Shown here: one piece after another, positions 9,924-21,455 of the stretch | Layout of the letters: each line of letters begins with the position of its first letter | How positions within the stretch are numbered: position 1 is the stretch's first letter | Assembly: GCA_030544235.1 (NCBI GenBank) | Contig: CM060466.1 | Location: 24,037,575-24,101,574 of the forward strand | DNA: 64,000 bases | From: Lepturacanthus savala | Taxonomy: Eukaryota; Chordata; Actinopteri; Scombriformes; Trichiuridae | Reading direction: 5' to 3' | Program-made: the position numbers and the translations under genes | Notes under the pieces: model-generated | What the model saw: the letters and a program-made list of their open reading frames with translations, nothing else | The model's database searches: none | What the model was told of the DNA's origin: nothing

Positions 9924-9958
9924 TGTGGGGGTAGCAGCAGTTCTTTCTTATGGTGAAT
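9885..9958 (+). pseudogene. RNase H N-terminal fragment
   Basis: In a frame different from the preceding one, VEVDTSDVGVAAVLS is visible. This is the first RNase H strand with the first catalytic Asp of Gypsy elements. Sequence then jumps straight to integrase-like sequence at 9959, so the rest of RNase H, the integrase zinc-binding domain and the first integrase core segment are absent. Confidence 0.7.
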
Positions 9959-10033
9959 CATGTCTTCAGGTTACATGGGTTACCTGTTGAGGTGGTATCC
10001 GACAGGGGCCCACAGTTTACTTCAGGCTTTTGA
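9959..10033 (+). pseudogene. Integrase core fragment
   Basis: Twenty-four codons include VVSDRGPQFTS, matching the second catalytic Asp segment of the retroviral/Gypsy integrase DDE core (SDRGxQF). They are followed by TGA at 10031. The next DNA still reads as decayed integrase (LTSGFHPQTN in another frame near 10068-10097), but the segment that should hold the catalytic Glu is missing. Confidence 0.8.
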
Positions 10034-10106
10034 AGGGCATTCTGTAAAAATATTGGTGCTTCTGTTTGCTTGACCTCTGGTTTTCACCCACAAACTGTAC
10101 TGTGCT

Positions 10107-10643
10107 GTGTGGCTTCCCAGAATCCCACCTCATGGAGCCAGCATCTGCCGTGGGCCGAGTACGCCATCGATTCGCACGTCTCCTCCTCGACTGGACGCTC
10201 TCCATTTGAGTGCTCCCTGGGTTACCAACCGCCTGTTTCCTGACCAAGAGAGAGAGGTGGGAGTACCCTTAATGGAGTCATTCATCCATCGTTGCCGTCA
10301 GACTTGGAGGAGGACACATTTGGCTCTTCTCCGATCAGTAGCCCAAATCAAATTACAAGCTGACAGATATCGGTCTCAACCTCCACGCTATCGCCGAGGT
10401 CAGCGTGTTTGGCTCTCCACCCAGGATCTCCCTCTCAGAACTGAGTTCCGTCAGCTCACTCCCCGCTTCGTTGGACCCTACCCTATAGTCAAAGTGATTA
10501 GTCCCACTGCAGTCCATCTCCAACTCTTTGCATTCACCCCACCTTTCATGTGTCCAAAGTCAAGTCAATCATCTGCAGCCCCTTGCACCCCGACCCCGAT
10601 CCCCCTCCACGGCTTATTGATGGATCCGAGTCTTACACAGTGA
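10107..10643 (+). pseudogene. Integrase C-terminal part (GPF/Y-type module)
   Basis: A frame of 178 codons. The first part is out of phase with true coding: the real frame there gives WAEYA and SPFECSLGYQPP. From about residue 48 (LFPDQERE) the correct frame is restored and continues through the basic RYRRGQRVWLSTQDLP and FVGPYPIVKV, the GPF/Y module that follows the core in Gypsy integrases. A frameshift near 10535-10550 moves the coding into the chromodomain frame. Confidence 0.88.
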
Positions 10644-10819
10644 ATCGCCTACTGGATGTTTGCCGCCGGGGACTCCAGTACCTTGTGGACTGGCAAGGCT
10701 ATGGCCCTGAGGAGAGGTGCTGGGTCCCCGCCCGCCACATATTGGACCAGAATTTAATAAAGGACTTTCATCTACATCATCCGGTGCCACCTTCAAAGGC
10801 GCCAAGGGGCGCTTGTTAG
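10550..10819 (+). pseudogene. Integrase tail with chromodomain
   Basis: Ninety codons. YTVNRLLDV, LQYLVDWQGYGPEERCWVP and ARHIL (about 10639-10770) show the chromodomain pattern: aromatic cage positions, then W-x-G-Y and a closing W-x-P helix. In chromoviruses this domain tethers integrase to modified histone tails and biases insertion sites. The stop at 10817-10819 lies just before the polypurine tract, so the natural end of Pol appears preserved. Confidence 0.9.
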
Positions 10820-10830
10820 AGGGGGGGTAC
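10818..10830 (+). promoter_or_regulatory. Polypurine tract of the Gypsy element
   Basis: AGAGGGGGGGTAC directly abuts the 3' LTR start. This is where second-strand DNA synthesis is primed in LTR elements. Confidence 0.75.
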
Positions 10831-11257
10831 TGTCATGATTTGACTCCCTGGCCGGCCTGTTGGCCACTAAGGGCATTACCCTTTGTTTATTTGGCTTCAC
10901 CATGTGCTCCTTTTTTTTCTTGATTGCCACACCTGATTCCCCTTACCCTTATTCTGTTTCCACCAATCACTGTTCGCTGTAAGTATGTTCCTGAATATGC
11001 CTGCCATTGCTGCCTGAAGCTTACTAGTTAATACTGCTTTGCCCTCCTCTGTGAGTTTCCTCCAGCGCGCCTTTTGTTGGATTTTTAGATTTCTGTTGGA
11101 TTTTGGACTGTTGCAGATTTTTGTGTTTGATTTTGAACTGTTGTGGATTCGAACTGTGGATTTTATTTTCAACTCTCAACTGTCTCATCAAAAGATAATA
11201 AACTGTTCCCATTTGATCTTGTGCTGCTACTGGGTTCCTTTTCTAAAAACCTTGACA
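10831..11257 (+). repeat. 3' LTR of the Gypsy element (427 bp)
   Basis: Full-length compared with the 5' LTR. It runs from TGTCATGATT to AACCTTGACA and has AATAAA at 11197-11202. It keeps the U3 segment 10850-10974 that the 5' copy has lost. Both LTRs share an internal GGATTTT/TTGGATTTC quasi-repeat. Confidence 0.93.
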
Positions 11258-11613
11258 CATATCCAATTCCATAATGGGGCTGCGTATTGGAAAACAATGT
11301 GGATGTGCTCGAGTCGAGGAAGACGAATAGTGCATCGTTTCAGGCAGAGGAGACACAATATTTACACAAATTAGGTCATATGGGACAAACATTATTCCTA
11401 CATAAGGTAGCAATGAAATAATTCCCTGATTTGGACCCGAGTTCGCATTTTCACCACAGGGACACAAGTCAGGTGGACCTAGACCACCTCTTTTTGGAGG
11501 TCTCTGCCCACTTGATCTGCTGAAGTGCAACTGATGCTTTCACAACAACGAAAACGGAACAAAATGAGCGCCTTTGGTTCCAACAACTGTTGTTGGTGTG
11601 AAAGCATCCAAAG
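11258..11613 (+). mobile_element. Right part of the old TIR DNA-transposon-like repeat
   Basis: Resumes the host element after the Gypsy target duplication. It repeats, in direct orientation, the hairpin segment of the left part (GACCACCTCTTTTTGGAGGTC, 11481-11501) and ends in GGTGTGAAAGCATCCAAA, inverted relative to the terminus at 7403. There is no transposase. Confidence 0.5.
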
Positions 11614-14600
11614 TCATAATTTCTGAAGCAATACTCACACTTTTTTATATTTTTATTATAGGAGTGATGATGAATTAACTAACAAATGAATGTAGAATCA
11701 ACTTTGTGTTTACCCCTTTTCTTTTAATTAGGAACACAAATCAAAGACAGATTATTTTTAATCAATCTTTTTAATCTGGATTTAAAGGCAGCATGTATGA
11801 TCCTGTGGGATTTTGTTCCAACAAAGTCGGTTTAGCTCAGTTTTGTCTGAATACTGAGAATAATTATAGCAAGACAGCAACAAAGCTTGATATTTGTTGA
11901 TTTGGGCTTCTTTTTGTTCATTCTGAGAGAAATTTTCAAGATCCTCCAGTGACAGGGGAGTGCCTGACTGCCATCGGCTTACCAGTACTGAGGAAATAGA
12001 AGCGGTGGTTTAACAAGATCTCTGCACTCCACTGGAGGCTGATGTTTCCAAAGCCTTTGAGTTCCTGAGATTTAAGATGTTATTCCTTTCAACAAAACAA
12101 TAAAATTCAGTTTGACCTTTAAAGTCAAAGCACACAATGAATAATGAATCAATTATAGGAATAAGCTGGCTGTTATTCTTGCCTTGTGTTTATTTATTAA
12201 GGGACAGAAGGGAAATGAAGAGAGGGAGAGATGTGAGCAATTCAAGGGAAACAAGCGCGAGCACAAAGAAGAAGATACGATTGATAGAATAAAAGAGTTT
12301 TATTTCGGATGCTCAAAGTGTATTTGTTGACAGAATAGTCACAACAGATTAGGATAAAAGCAGACCGGTATAAAAGCAAGAGACAAAACAGCAAGGCACA
12401 AAAGGTAACACTTACTAACCAATATAAGCTACTATGGGGGAACCTGTTTACATGTAAAAACAAAAAAATGTAGTCATTATTGCAGATCTTTTTGTTGGTA
12501 AAAACCAAACACCCACAACCCAAGTATACAAAAAGTCAAAAGAAAAAGTGCTGGATTGGGCAACTTGCACAAAAATGGAGCGATTTGCTGAGAAGAAGAA
12601 AGTCTACGAGGTTCTACCAAGCTCAAGGGGATTCATTTTTAGTATGGATGAAACCAGCAGGCATTTATGTGTTTTGATGTCTTTTTGTTGTTCATCCGCC
12701 AACAGTACTGGCAGCAGTTTAAGAAGCTTTGCTGTGCCTGTCTCAGGAAATATTGACGCTAAGTCCTCCAAGTAAGATAAAGAAAACCACAGAATTATAT
12801 CTTTATCTCTCCCAACATTAATTGTTAAGCGGGGACCAGGCATCCAGTCGAGCTATTGTCTATTAATATTTAAAACTGCAGGTATTTTAACACAACTACA
12901 TTTGTTCTTACATGCAACACTCAGAAGTATTTAAGTGAATGTCTCACCAGCTTGAATGAAAGGATTAAGACATCATATAGTTAACAGTGAGGTAACTCTA
13001 GTGTAATATTTAATTCAAAATTGAATGAAAAGAGGACTTGAATCAGCGCATGAAGAAGAAGGGATGAATGTCACCTTTGACATTCTTGTTCATTTTCATG
13101 ATACTCAAGTAGGATTTTGAGTTAAAAGGACAGTGCTTGATTTTTTTTTTTTTAAGTTTACCCCAATATCCAACCATCACCTGACAAGACCATCAGAAAT
13201 CTTCAAAACCCCAGATAATAATCAGTGACAATATTAATGTCCAAATACAACAGGCAAACATTCATTTATAACAAAAATGCATTAATTTAGTGATATATCA
13301 CAAAAACAGTAGAACAGTTTGCTGTGAAGCTTGGTAACTACATTTGTGTCCTGCTTAGGATGAATTGGAATCACATTGGTGATTTCCATTATGTAATTTC
13401 TCTCAGCCTGTTTCTCTGTATGTATGTACATATCTGTCCTTTGGTTTTCTCAACAACTACTTATCTAATTGACTTTTCATATGGAAGATTTATTGTTGAG
13501 GACCCCAGGAAGTGCAGTGTTGAGTGTGAAGTTGTTGGGATGAGCATTTTTTGAGAAACCTGCAGCAGCAATATGGTTAACAATTTGAATATTCCGGTTT
13601 ATGATCAAAAACCTACAGCTATTGACATTTCCATCAGCTTCATGTGTACTTTGTGCTTTGTTCTTAAAAAATACAATTAGTTATTTAAAATAAAAATGAA
13701 AAGCATAACTAAATATGAAATATCAGCATTCCAAAAACTAAAATGTTGCTGCGACTTTGACTCAGATGCACACATTTAATTGGGCTACAGGCTAACACAT
13801 TTTAACTTAGATGCCTTCATTCAGCATTGAAAAAGCTGGTAATACCCTTTTTTAATACCATCTTGCATTACAGTCATCCTCATCTGTGTAGGGGGAGGCA
13901 CTTACATAGGACCAGAATTGGAGGATTTCCTTTAAAAAAAACAAAAAAACTCAATCATATATCAGCATCAACCGTGAAAACACCATGTCGTATCTGCTCA
14001 AAACAGCAACAGGAAAAAAGCACCATATTACATACATCTATTACAAATTTTGTACATCTAATAAATGAGCCAAAGGGAGCAAAACAATCAGGCTTAAATG
14101 AATTAATGCACAACCTGAATACTTCCAAGTCAAACAGGAAAAAACATTTCCTATTTATAATAAAGGTCAGGAAGACAAATTAAGTCCCTGAGGATGCATA
14201 ATGTTTAGTTCAAGTATCTAAAACATATCCCTTATGTCAATACTATATATTACTATCATAAAGGTGGTGGAGAATTCTAAAGTCTAATTTTCTATCACCA
14301 CTGAAATTGTTCAAATCAATAATACAAAAGTCAACTTTCTGTATAAACAATTCAAATTAAACCTAAGGTTTCCTAAGAAGGACAAATCTTCTCCTGAAAA
14401 TTCTGGTCTTGTTAAATTCCATCCACCAACCCTCTAAACAAGCACAGCCACATCGCATTACAATAAAATTACCACCTAGTCTTAGAACTGCTATAGGCTG
14501 TAGTTATAATTTTTTAATGCAAGTCACCTAAATTTACTCGACAAACAAACCCGGCTCCCAGAAATTCAACAGAGTGCCTCGGGTGCATCCTTGGGCACAA

Positions 14601-14920
14601 GTTCTGTTTTTGGTTTGTTTGTTACGGTTAACTCCAGCCATCTGATGACTTGGTCTCTCAAATTTCAAAACATTTCAAGGCTAATCGAGCGTGCAACATT
14701 TAAAAAAGGAGATGGCAGGATACCGCTGCAAATGTTTCTTCTTCTTCTTTTTTTTGACATCCAGGAAATGGTGGCGCCACCATCTCACACATCTTTACCC
14801 TTGCATACCTGCCGTACATTCATCTACACACTTAGACAGACACTCGGAGCTGACATTTCAAACTGTCAGGGAGAATGCTGTCAAACTGTGCATTGTCGTG
14901 GGACATGTCTGCTTGTGGCT
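11614..14920. other. AT-rich sequence, no gene recognised
   Basis: About 3.3 kb with short chance frames only. Poly-T occurs at about 13140-13154. No splice-flanked exon, RNA gene or transposon terminus was identified. The segment 11760-12120 might be a decayed repeat, but nothing in it can be named. Confidence 0.45.
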
Positions 14921-14927
14921 GTTTTCC

Positions 14928-15203
14928 TGTGTGTGTGTGTGTGTGTACAAGTGTGTGAGATTGTGTGTGTATGTGTTGAATGGATATGGTACTCTTTTTT
15001 CGATTGCCTGGGGTGAATTTACATAATAATGTTAATGTATTTCTTTTTAATACATATAGAGAGATATATCTCTCCTGCACACTTAGACACACTTTTTAGA
15101 GATTACACGCTCAGACAGACACACACACACGTAGACTCCTCCCACTGCCCCCCCTCCCCCATCACCATCCCCACTACACACATACTGACACACACACACA
15201 CAC
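14928..15203. repeat. GT and CA microsatellite cluster
   Basis: GT units at about 14929-14946 and interrupted GT to about 14973, then CA units at about 15118-15131 and 15178-15203. Frames crossing these give Val/Cys or His/Thr runs and are not genes. Confidence 0.8.
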
Positions 15204-15435
15204 CACATCCCCTCCCCTCCAAACGCACACTTATCGAATTAGATAAAGTCAGCGTTTTTCTGCCAGTCGGTTGCAGGGAAATAAAACACCATGTCATTTA
15301 GTGCTGATGGGATGGGGCCTCTATAAATAGTCATTTCCTGCTCAGCTTTAATTAAGTGGCGCTACTGTCAGCTGTCACAGAACACAATTATCAAGTAGAC
15401 CCAGCTAACCCCTTCGCTGTGTCTCTGTCAGTTCA
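15204..15435. other. Balanced single-copy sequence
   Basis: Non-repetitive, with TTTAATTAAGTGGCGCTACTG near 15348. It could be conserved non-coding DNA but has no coding potential. Confidence 0.3.
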
Positions 15436-15500
15436 TCAATCTTTCATTTCAATTCAATAGGCTTTATTGGCATGGCATTTGACATGTGTTTCCAAAGCAC
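15436..15500 (+). repeat. Fish-type interspersed repeat fragment
   Basis: AATTCAATAGGCTTTATTGGCATGGCATTTGACATGTG is a motif I recall as very common in teleost genomes. Only a short fragment is visible, and the class is not assigned. Confidence 0.45.
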
Positions 15501-15572
15501 AGTCGCAATTATAAATGTTGAGGAATGAAATTAACAAAAAGTAATGTAAGCTTAACAATATTAGTTATTATG

Positions 15573-16017
15573 AGTGGTGGAGTATAACTGTAGTATTAGA
15601 ACTACAGTATTATACTTGCGTACAATTTTGAGGTGCTTTACTTGAATATTTCCATTTTTGCTACTTTATACTTTTACTCGAATTTCAGAGGAAAATTGTA
15701 TGTTCTATTCCACGACATTTATTTGACAGCTTTAGTTCCTAGTTCCTTTTCAGATTTAGATTATTAGCACAAATGATGAATCATCTAACGACTAATTATG
15801 TTTTATAGTTCAGGCCACAAAGCGTTATATCAAAGTGATGAACACATTAATGCAGCCAATATGATTCTGAAATGGGCCATTCAGCACAATGAGTCATTTG
15901 ACTTTTTCTACTTCACATATATTTTTGTGCTTTTACTTTTGGTCTTTTACTTGGATGGATCTTTATGTATTTTCACACCCCGATATTGCTACTTTCAATC
16001 AATCAAGGTATGAATTC
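15573..16017 (+). repeat. Probable teleost non-autonomous transposon or repeat
   Basis: Starts AGTGGTGGAGTATAACTGTAG and contains TTTACTTGAATATTTCC and ACTTTATACTTTTACTCG. This matches, from memory, a very common fish repeat built around TTTACTTGAGTA-like motifs. No target duplication or clear paired terminus could be defined, so the limits are approximate. It is non-coding. Confidence 0.45.
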
Positions 16018-16737
16018 AGTATTGGCACGAATTCAACATAGAAATCCAAGACGTCCAAGTGTGAACTGATTATAAAATAAAGAGGTGTTATGACACAGGT
16101 AATAAAGTCAAATAACAAGATGTTAATAGTAGAGATGATAGAAGGCAGCCATTAGTCTATAAATAACAACATAAAACAGGACATGTACAGTCGGGTGTGT
16201 TCCACTGCTCTGTGTGCTCTCTGCTTTAATGACCATCTTTTCATTCCCATTATCCCCATTTTGCCACCTCTGTGTTTCTGTGCAGGTGCGTCGGTCAGCC
16301 CGGCTCACAGCATTTCCCTCGTTTTATTCCTCTTTATATTCTCAACTCCAACAAGCCTTTTTCTCTGTTTCTGCTTCATGTTTGCTGTGCTGCAACTGCT
16401 TTTTTTGTCTTTCTCTTCTAATCTGTTGCAAGTTTTCTTCCCTGACAGCTTCTTTCATCTCTCTCCCTCTGTACTGACCCCGCCTCAGCGTTTTAAGGCG
16501 ATCCGTCATACTTTCTTTACCTGGGGTTCACATGTAGCCGAGTTTTCCGTAACTCTCCTATGAGCGGGCACGCCTGTCCGTTTGACTGGGACGCTTGCCG
16601 TGCGTTTCCGTGCATGCATGTGTGCGATAACATCACCGCTGTGTTTACTTGAAAGGTCTGGCGCGGTTCTGATTGAACTTACACTCCCTGTCTCCGTCTG
16701 AAAGCTCTCAAGCATGTTATTCCCTTGGTACAGAAAG
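16018..16737. other. No recognised gene
   Basis: A C/T-leaning part (16200-16480) produces hydrophobic chance frames. No domain or signal-peptide-plus-mature-protein structure is recognisable, and there is no microsatellite of note. Confidence 0.4.
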
Positions 16738-17035
16738 TTAGAGAGAGAGAAGGATCAAGAGGAAGGAAGGAAGGACTGAGACGTGAAGAGGAAGAGAGAT
16801 GAGGGGATGCAAGCATGTGTGTGTGTGAGTGTATGTGTGTGAGTGTGTGAAGGGGGAAGAGGGGAGGAGGGGTAAAGATAGAAGACATGGAGGGAGAGCA
16901 AGGCCAGGAGATGGAGATGGCGAGAGAGGAGGATAGAAAGAGGCAGAGAGAAGGACACTGCAAGGACAGTGCAGAGGGAAGAGAAGGGGGTAGGAGGAGT
17001 GAAATGCACTCAGGGACACACAACTTGGAGAAACA
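16738..17035 (+). repeat. Purine-rich tract with internal (GT)n
   Basis: GAGAGAGAGAAGG, GGAAGGAAGGAAGG and similar G/A sequence surround a GTGT-rich section (about 16815-16848). Confidence 0.75.
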
Positions 17036-17340
17036 CACATACACACACGCAAACACTGTATACAGCTCTCTGACCACACACGACCGCAGACATGGCTGAA
17101 TTTATTCATATATTGATAGACTATCAGTCTTAATCATAAACATTCCCGGGACACAAAAACTCTCATTTCCGCTGACACACTAACACCAATACACGATTAA
17201 TCTCTCACACAGAAAACGCAGACACAAGGGAACTTTACGTGTAAGGCACAAACACCTTTCGTCTTTTTGGATATACATACCTGTACTGCATGTATTTGTA
17301 CACAGTGTTTGGCTCTACACACAGAAGGGCATATACTGTA
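17036..17340. other. CA-leaning sequence, nothing recognised
   Basis: Scattered short ACAC runs. No coding or repeat family is identifiable. Confidence 0.4.
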
Positions 17341-17485
17341 TACACACACACACACACACACTAGGGGAGGTGAAGCCTAAAGTGAGCCATGGTTTGTCAC
17401 AACTGGAGCATCGATGGATTTATCACCCTGGAAGTGTGCAACAAGACCAGCAACAACAATTCCTCCCAGAGAGGAAGGACATTGG

Positions 17486-17535
<50 letters not shown>

Positions 17536-17872
17536 AAATCTCTCGCACATTCAGATACACATACAAAATTGTACATCTCTTAACTTAAGATGGTGTTCAT
17601 ACTCGCACATCCATATGTAGGGAGTCACAGTACTTACACACACACACACTCTCTCCCTCATTCTCACTCAAACACACACACACACACAAAGATGAGAAAG
17701 TCCAATTATCAGCTGGCATTCCTCTCTCAGGGTAATTTAACGCATCGGGTGAGAGCTTCTCATTTATGTTTGGTAATTACACTCTCTCTGCTTTACACTC
17801 CCTTTAATAAGCTCTAACTTCACTGCATAAACCGTTAGATTACAGACATGCACACACACACACACACACAAG
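17341..17872. repeat. Cluster of (CA)n microsatellites
   Basis: Separate CA arrays at about 17342-17361, 17487-17530 (the longest, about 22 units), 17637-17650, 17673-17688 and 17850-17871, divided by ordinary sequence. His/Thr-repeat frames across them are artefacts. Confidence 0.88.
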
Positions 17873-20800
17873 CAAACACACATTCGCATGCAGATGAACA
17901 TTTAAAGGCGTACTGTCTGCTTGTATTTTTTTATGATACATATAGGCATGAATGAGGGGCCAATGCATACATGCACCTCTCCACGCCCTCCTCCACCTCC
18001 GAGCACCAACAACACGTCTAACTGCCAAACGTCCCGTCACTTTCCTTCACATTATCATTCATTACGTTATTGCACTTGTTTTGGTGCCTGGCTGTTTTTC
18101 CCCTCTATAATTCATTTCTTCGTCTGAATTTTCATCAGGGATTATGGTTTGCGTTATGGAAATGTATGATTACTATTCATTATGTGGTTTCATGATTCTG
18201 AGTCTTTTAAATTTATGTCTGCGTTTGTGTTTATGTGCGCGTGTGTGTGTGTGTCTGCGTGTGTGTGAAAGCGCTTTAATTTGGAGGGTTTAAACAGAGG
18301 AAAAGTTCTATGTGTGTGTGTGTGTGCGTGTATGCTTGCACATTTCTTCTACTTGAGAAGTCGTGACTCTGAATCAGTGACAGAGAGGCAGAGAAGCATG
18401 TGCTGAGACTGTCGATGGAGCATCTGAGAGACCGAATTATAGCTGTGTCATCTGCTTCAGTTCCCGTTTGGAAACCCACTGCATAATCATCCAACTCTTT
18501 TCAGTTTGTGATGAAAATATATACACAAAATCAGTCTCTTATGACTTGGTTACTAAAGAATGATCAAATAAGAGGAAATCAGATGACGGCACACTTGAGG
18601 GTTTCCTGCTTTGATTGCTTTTAAAAACATAACAATGGGATTATTTTTGACATATTGGCTGTCTAATATCTTTCCTTTTAATATCTCAAAACACTGCTCA
18701 GTATGGCAGTTTACAGATATTTTATGTTTTTCTATTTCACAACTGGTGTTACTCAACAAGTATGACTCCAGAAAGCAATATAGGAAAACTTTATTCTGAC
18801 ACTTAAAAAAAAATCCACAACAATCAGACTCAAAGTGTGATTTAAGATGTATCCATTTATATGCTGAACATGTCCTAGCATTTTCTTTTTTACCACAGAA
18901 TCATATTTACCACAGAAAATCAACCACTTCCTCAAAATGATCTTAATACTACATCCTTCTGGCTCATCCATCGCCCATTAGCAAATAATCAACCCTCAGC
19001 TCTCTCACTGCATATTTTCACACTTAAAAGGATGAATCGGAGTAGCCTTTAAATGAATAATGACATAATTAAAGTGATCCTCAAACTGTTTTTGGAGTTT
19101 AAACCACTTTTGCACTGACGTCATTATGTCAAAAAAGATTGGTATGACATTCACAGCGTATTTAATGTGTTTGTTCATTGGATACATTATCTGAAAAATA
19201 AAATATGATCATTTATAGCAGCTTTAAAAGCTTTAAAATACAAACCTATACCTTAAAAGTTCACAGCAGATAAAAAGAAGAAAGAAAAACTCACATTTTT
19301 TAAAATTTAGGCCATTAATAAACATATGCCTATTCTTTCCTAATATGTTTTGACCCTCAAGATGCATCATGATGTCGTAGACTTTGTTGCTTGCTTTGTT
19401 ATTGGTCACCTCAAGTGCCCCTGAGCAGCCAAAAATTACATATTGTCTCGTCTCGGTTTTCAGTGGCCTATATTTTCCATCTCCTGAAAATCGCCTTACT
19501 GTCAAACAAGTCTTAAAAGGTTTTTAAAACATAATAAAGATGTAGCCCAGAAGTAGAAATGCGGTTCCAATCTCCAAAGAATTGTTCAAGTTCTAGTTTG
19601 GCATCTCTGATGTTTCTTTTAGATGAAGCTACAGATATTGTTTTTTAAAAAAAGTCGGGTTAACAATGTGCAGCCCAGAGTTGAGTTAACATAAAACATG
19701 TATCCTATTCTGTGTGCAGACGTCAGAAATACAAATACAACTGCTGGAGACAGACAGCTGATTTTCATGCAAATCCTCTCATCTCTTGCCAGTTGTGCCG
19801 CCTGCGTCTGGCTCTCCCTACTTTTGATTCACAAAACGATGGAGTTTTTATGGTTTATTAAGCAAAGCATTTAGCTGAAATGCATGCTACACAACAAGGA
19901 CAAACATGTTTTGGCTAACGTTTGGAGCAGAAATAAAGAGAAATATAGATGTGTATGGTAATATCAAGTTCACAGGAAATTTGAGGAATGGGAAACTAGG
20001 ATATGGAATTGATTAATTGATAAAAGTGACTCTATGTGTTGTGATTATGCAAGACTAGAGCCGGTTTGATACAGAGACATTTAAGGGTGTCTGTAGCCTC
20101 TTGTGAAATGTGAGGTTTTTAATGTCCCTGGAATTGTGGAGTAGATTACGGGACATGGTGCAATTAATTCTTGTGTTTATTTAGAGTGATTGGTGTATTA
20201 TCTGTGCTGTCTATCATGTGAATTGGTTGATATTCCTGAGTCATCTTTCGAAATGGAACTTTATATGACTCCATAAATGCTAATTCCGCATGATATAAAC
20301 ATTAGAAAAGAGCCTCATTTGAAAAACCTAAATATTTTCGCTAGCCAATTGATTCCACTTTGCTATCAGATGGCTCTGGTATTGTCGGTGACCGACTATG
20401 GTATTTGGGTTCCAGAATGAGAAGATCTAACAACACCAACATGGAGTTGCAGTTTATACCCGGCATTCTTACTAATGATGAAGTCATGTGTATCACACTG
20501 TATCAGGTTTTCTATCCACCATGGAACTCATTTGTCATTTGGGGGTCTGTAAAATAAATCCATATGGATAGATCCAATATTACTAATTTTATTGTCCATA
20601 TTTTATCGATCATCAATCATATGTTGCGGCTAGCATTGATGGTAATGGCAATATTGGTTTCCCATAACGCTTTGCGAGAATCTTTTGACCAATCAGAAAT
20701 CCAGGCTGATCCAGACAGAATAAACTCTTCTTCTCTTCTTCTGTTTATCGACCTTAGATTACACAACCTATCAGCGTGGCTTATGTATTACATCCTTGCC

Positions 20801-20950
20801 ATTTGTTATCGTTTTGCTATATAGACGAAAAACTTCTGGCAATATCTCGTGTGTGGACACAAAAACTTTGAAATCCCCAAAGAAAAATCCCACATGCCAT
20901 TGTTGTGTGGATGGGGCCTAACTGGCCAATGGGGCAATTTTACAACTCTA
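17873..20950. other. Mainly unique sequence with a (GT)n pair
   Basis: GT arrays lie at about 18239-18254 and 18311-18327. The rest is AT-rich, with no gene or transposon ends that I can support. Sequence at 19870-20340 and 20350-20560 is complex and unremarkable. Confidence 0.45.
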
Positions 20951-21455
20951 AAGCTACATTCAGACTGCAGCCAATTTTTTCACCCCTATGCGACCTGTGT
21001 CTGATCTTTTAATGACAGTCTGAAGGACACAGATCAGAATTTTTTTCGAATGTGACATAGGCTACTTGGATTTGTCCTAAAACCGATACATATCTGATCT
21101 TTTGACATACAACTACAGACAGTCAGCTTTACTATTCTGTACTGAAGTAGGCAAAAGCAGGAGGAAAACAACATCTTTTCTGATGTTGATCTTTTCTTCC
21201 ATGAATTCCTCCTTAAAACAAACTCTGGTAGGACAGCAGGTTTAAAATCACCAGATACTGCTAGCAAACATGGTTACTTCCGTAAATGCTGAGTGGCTCG
21301 CTGCATAGACATATATATATATAAAATGTGATCACTGTGTGTGACATCGTTGTGTCCTTGCATTTAATTGGAAATGTGAACGAATTTGCAAAAAAATCGT
21401 ATTTCAGTAAAAAATCCAAATTGAGCATTAATCCCTGCAGTCTAAACATAGCCTA
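20951..21455 (+). mobile_element. hAT-like MITE
   Basis: The left end AAGCTACATTCAGACTGCAG pairs with the right end CTGCAGTCTAAACATAGCCT (inverted, about 15 of 20 matching). Inner motifs GATCTTTTAATGACAGTCTG and TGTGACATAGG match a fish hAT-type family as I remember it. No 8-bp target duplication is evident, and there is no transposase coding. Confidence 0.6.

Larger units (their letters stand above)
8316..11262 (+). mobile_element. Ty3/Gypsy LTR retrotransposon with chromodomain, defective
   Basis: Both LTRs start TGTCATGATT and end in CA. The 5-bp duplication CATAT flanks the insertion at 8316-8320 and 11258-11262, direct evidence of integrase-mediated insertion. Internal order is gag start, protease, reverse transcriptase, RNase H, integrase and chromodomain, all on the plus strand. 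That order (integrase after RNase H) plus the chromodomain places it in the chromodomain-bearing Gypsy group (chromoviruses). The internal part is only about 2.2 kb, much shorter than the roughly 4-5 kb usual for complete elements. Large deletions removed most of gag, the protease active site, the YxDD region, most of RNase H and the zinc-binding and central parts of integrase. The LTRs differ by visible substitutions and indels, so the insertion is not recent. Confidence 0.95.

Noticed and set aside
14591..15016. 141-codon plus-strand frame
   Set aside because: Ends in a Cys/Val run encoded by the (GT)n repeat; the rest has poly-Leu/Phe from CTT/T runs.
17341..17872. His/Thr-repeat proteins
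   Set aside because: Overlapping frames in all phases reflect (CA)n translation only.
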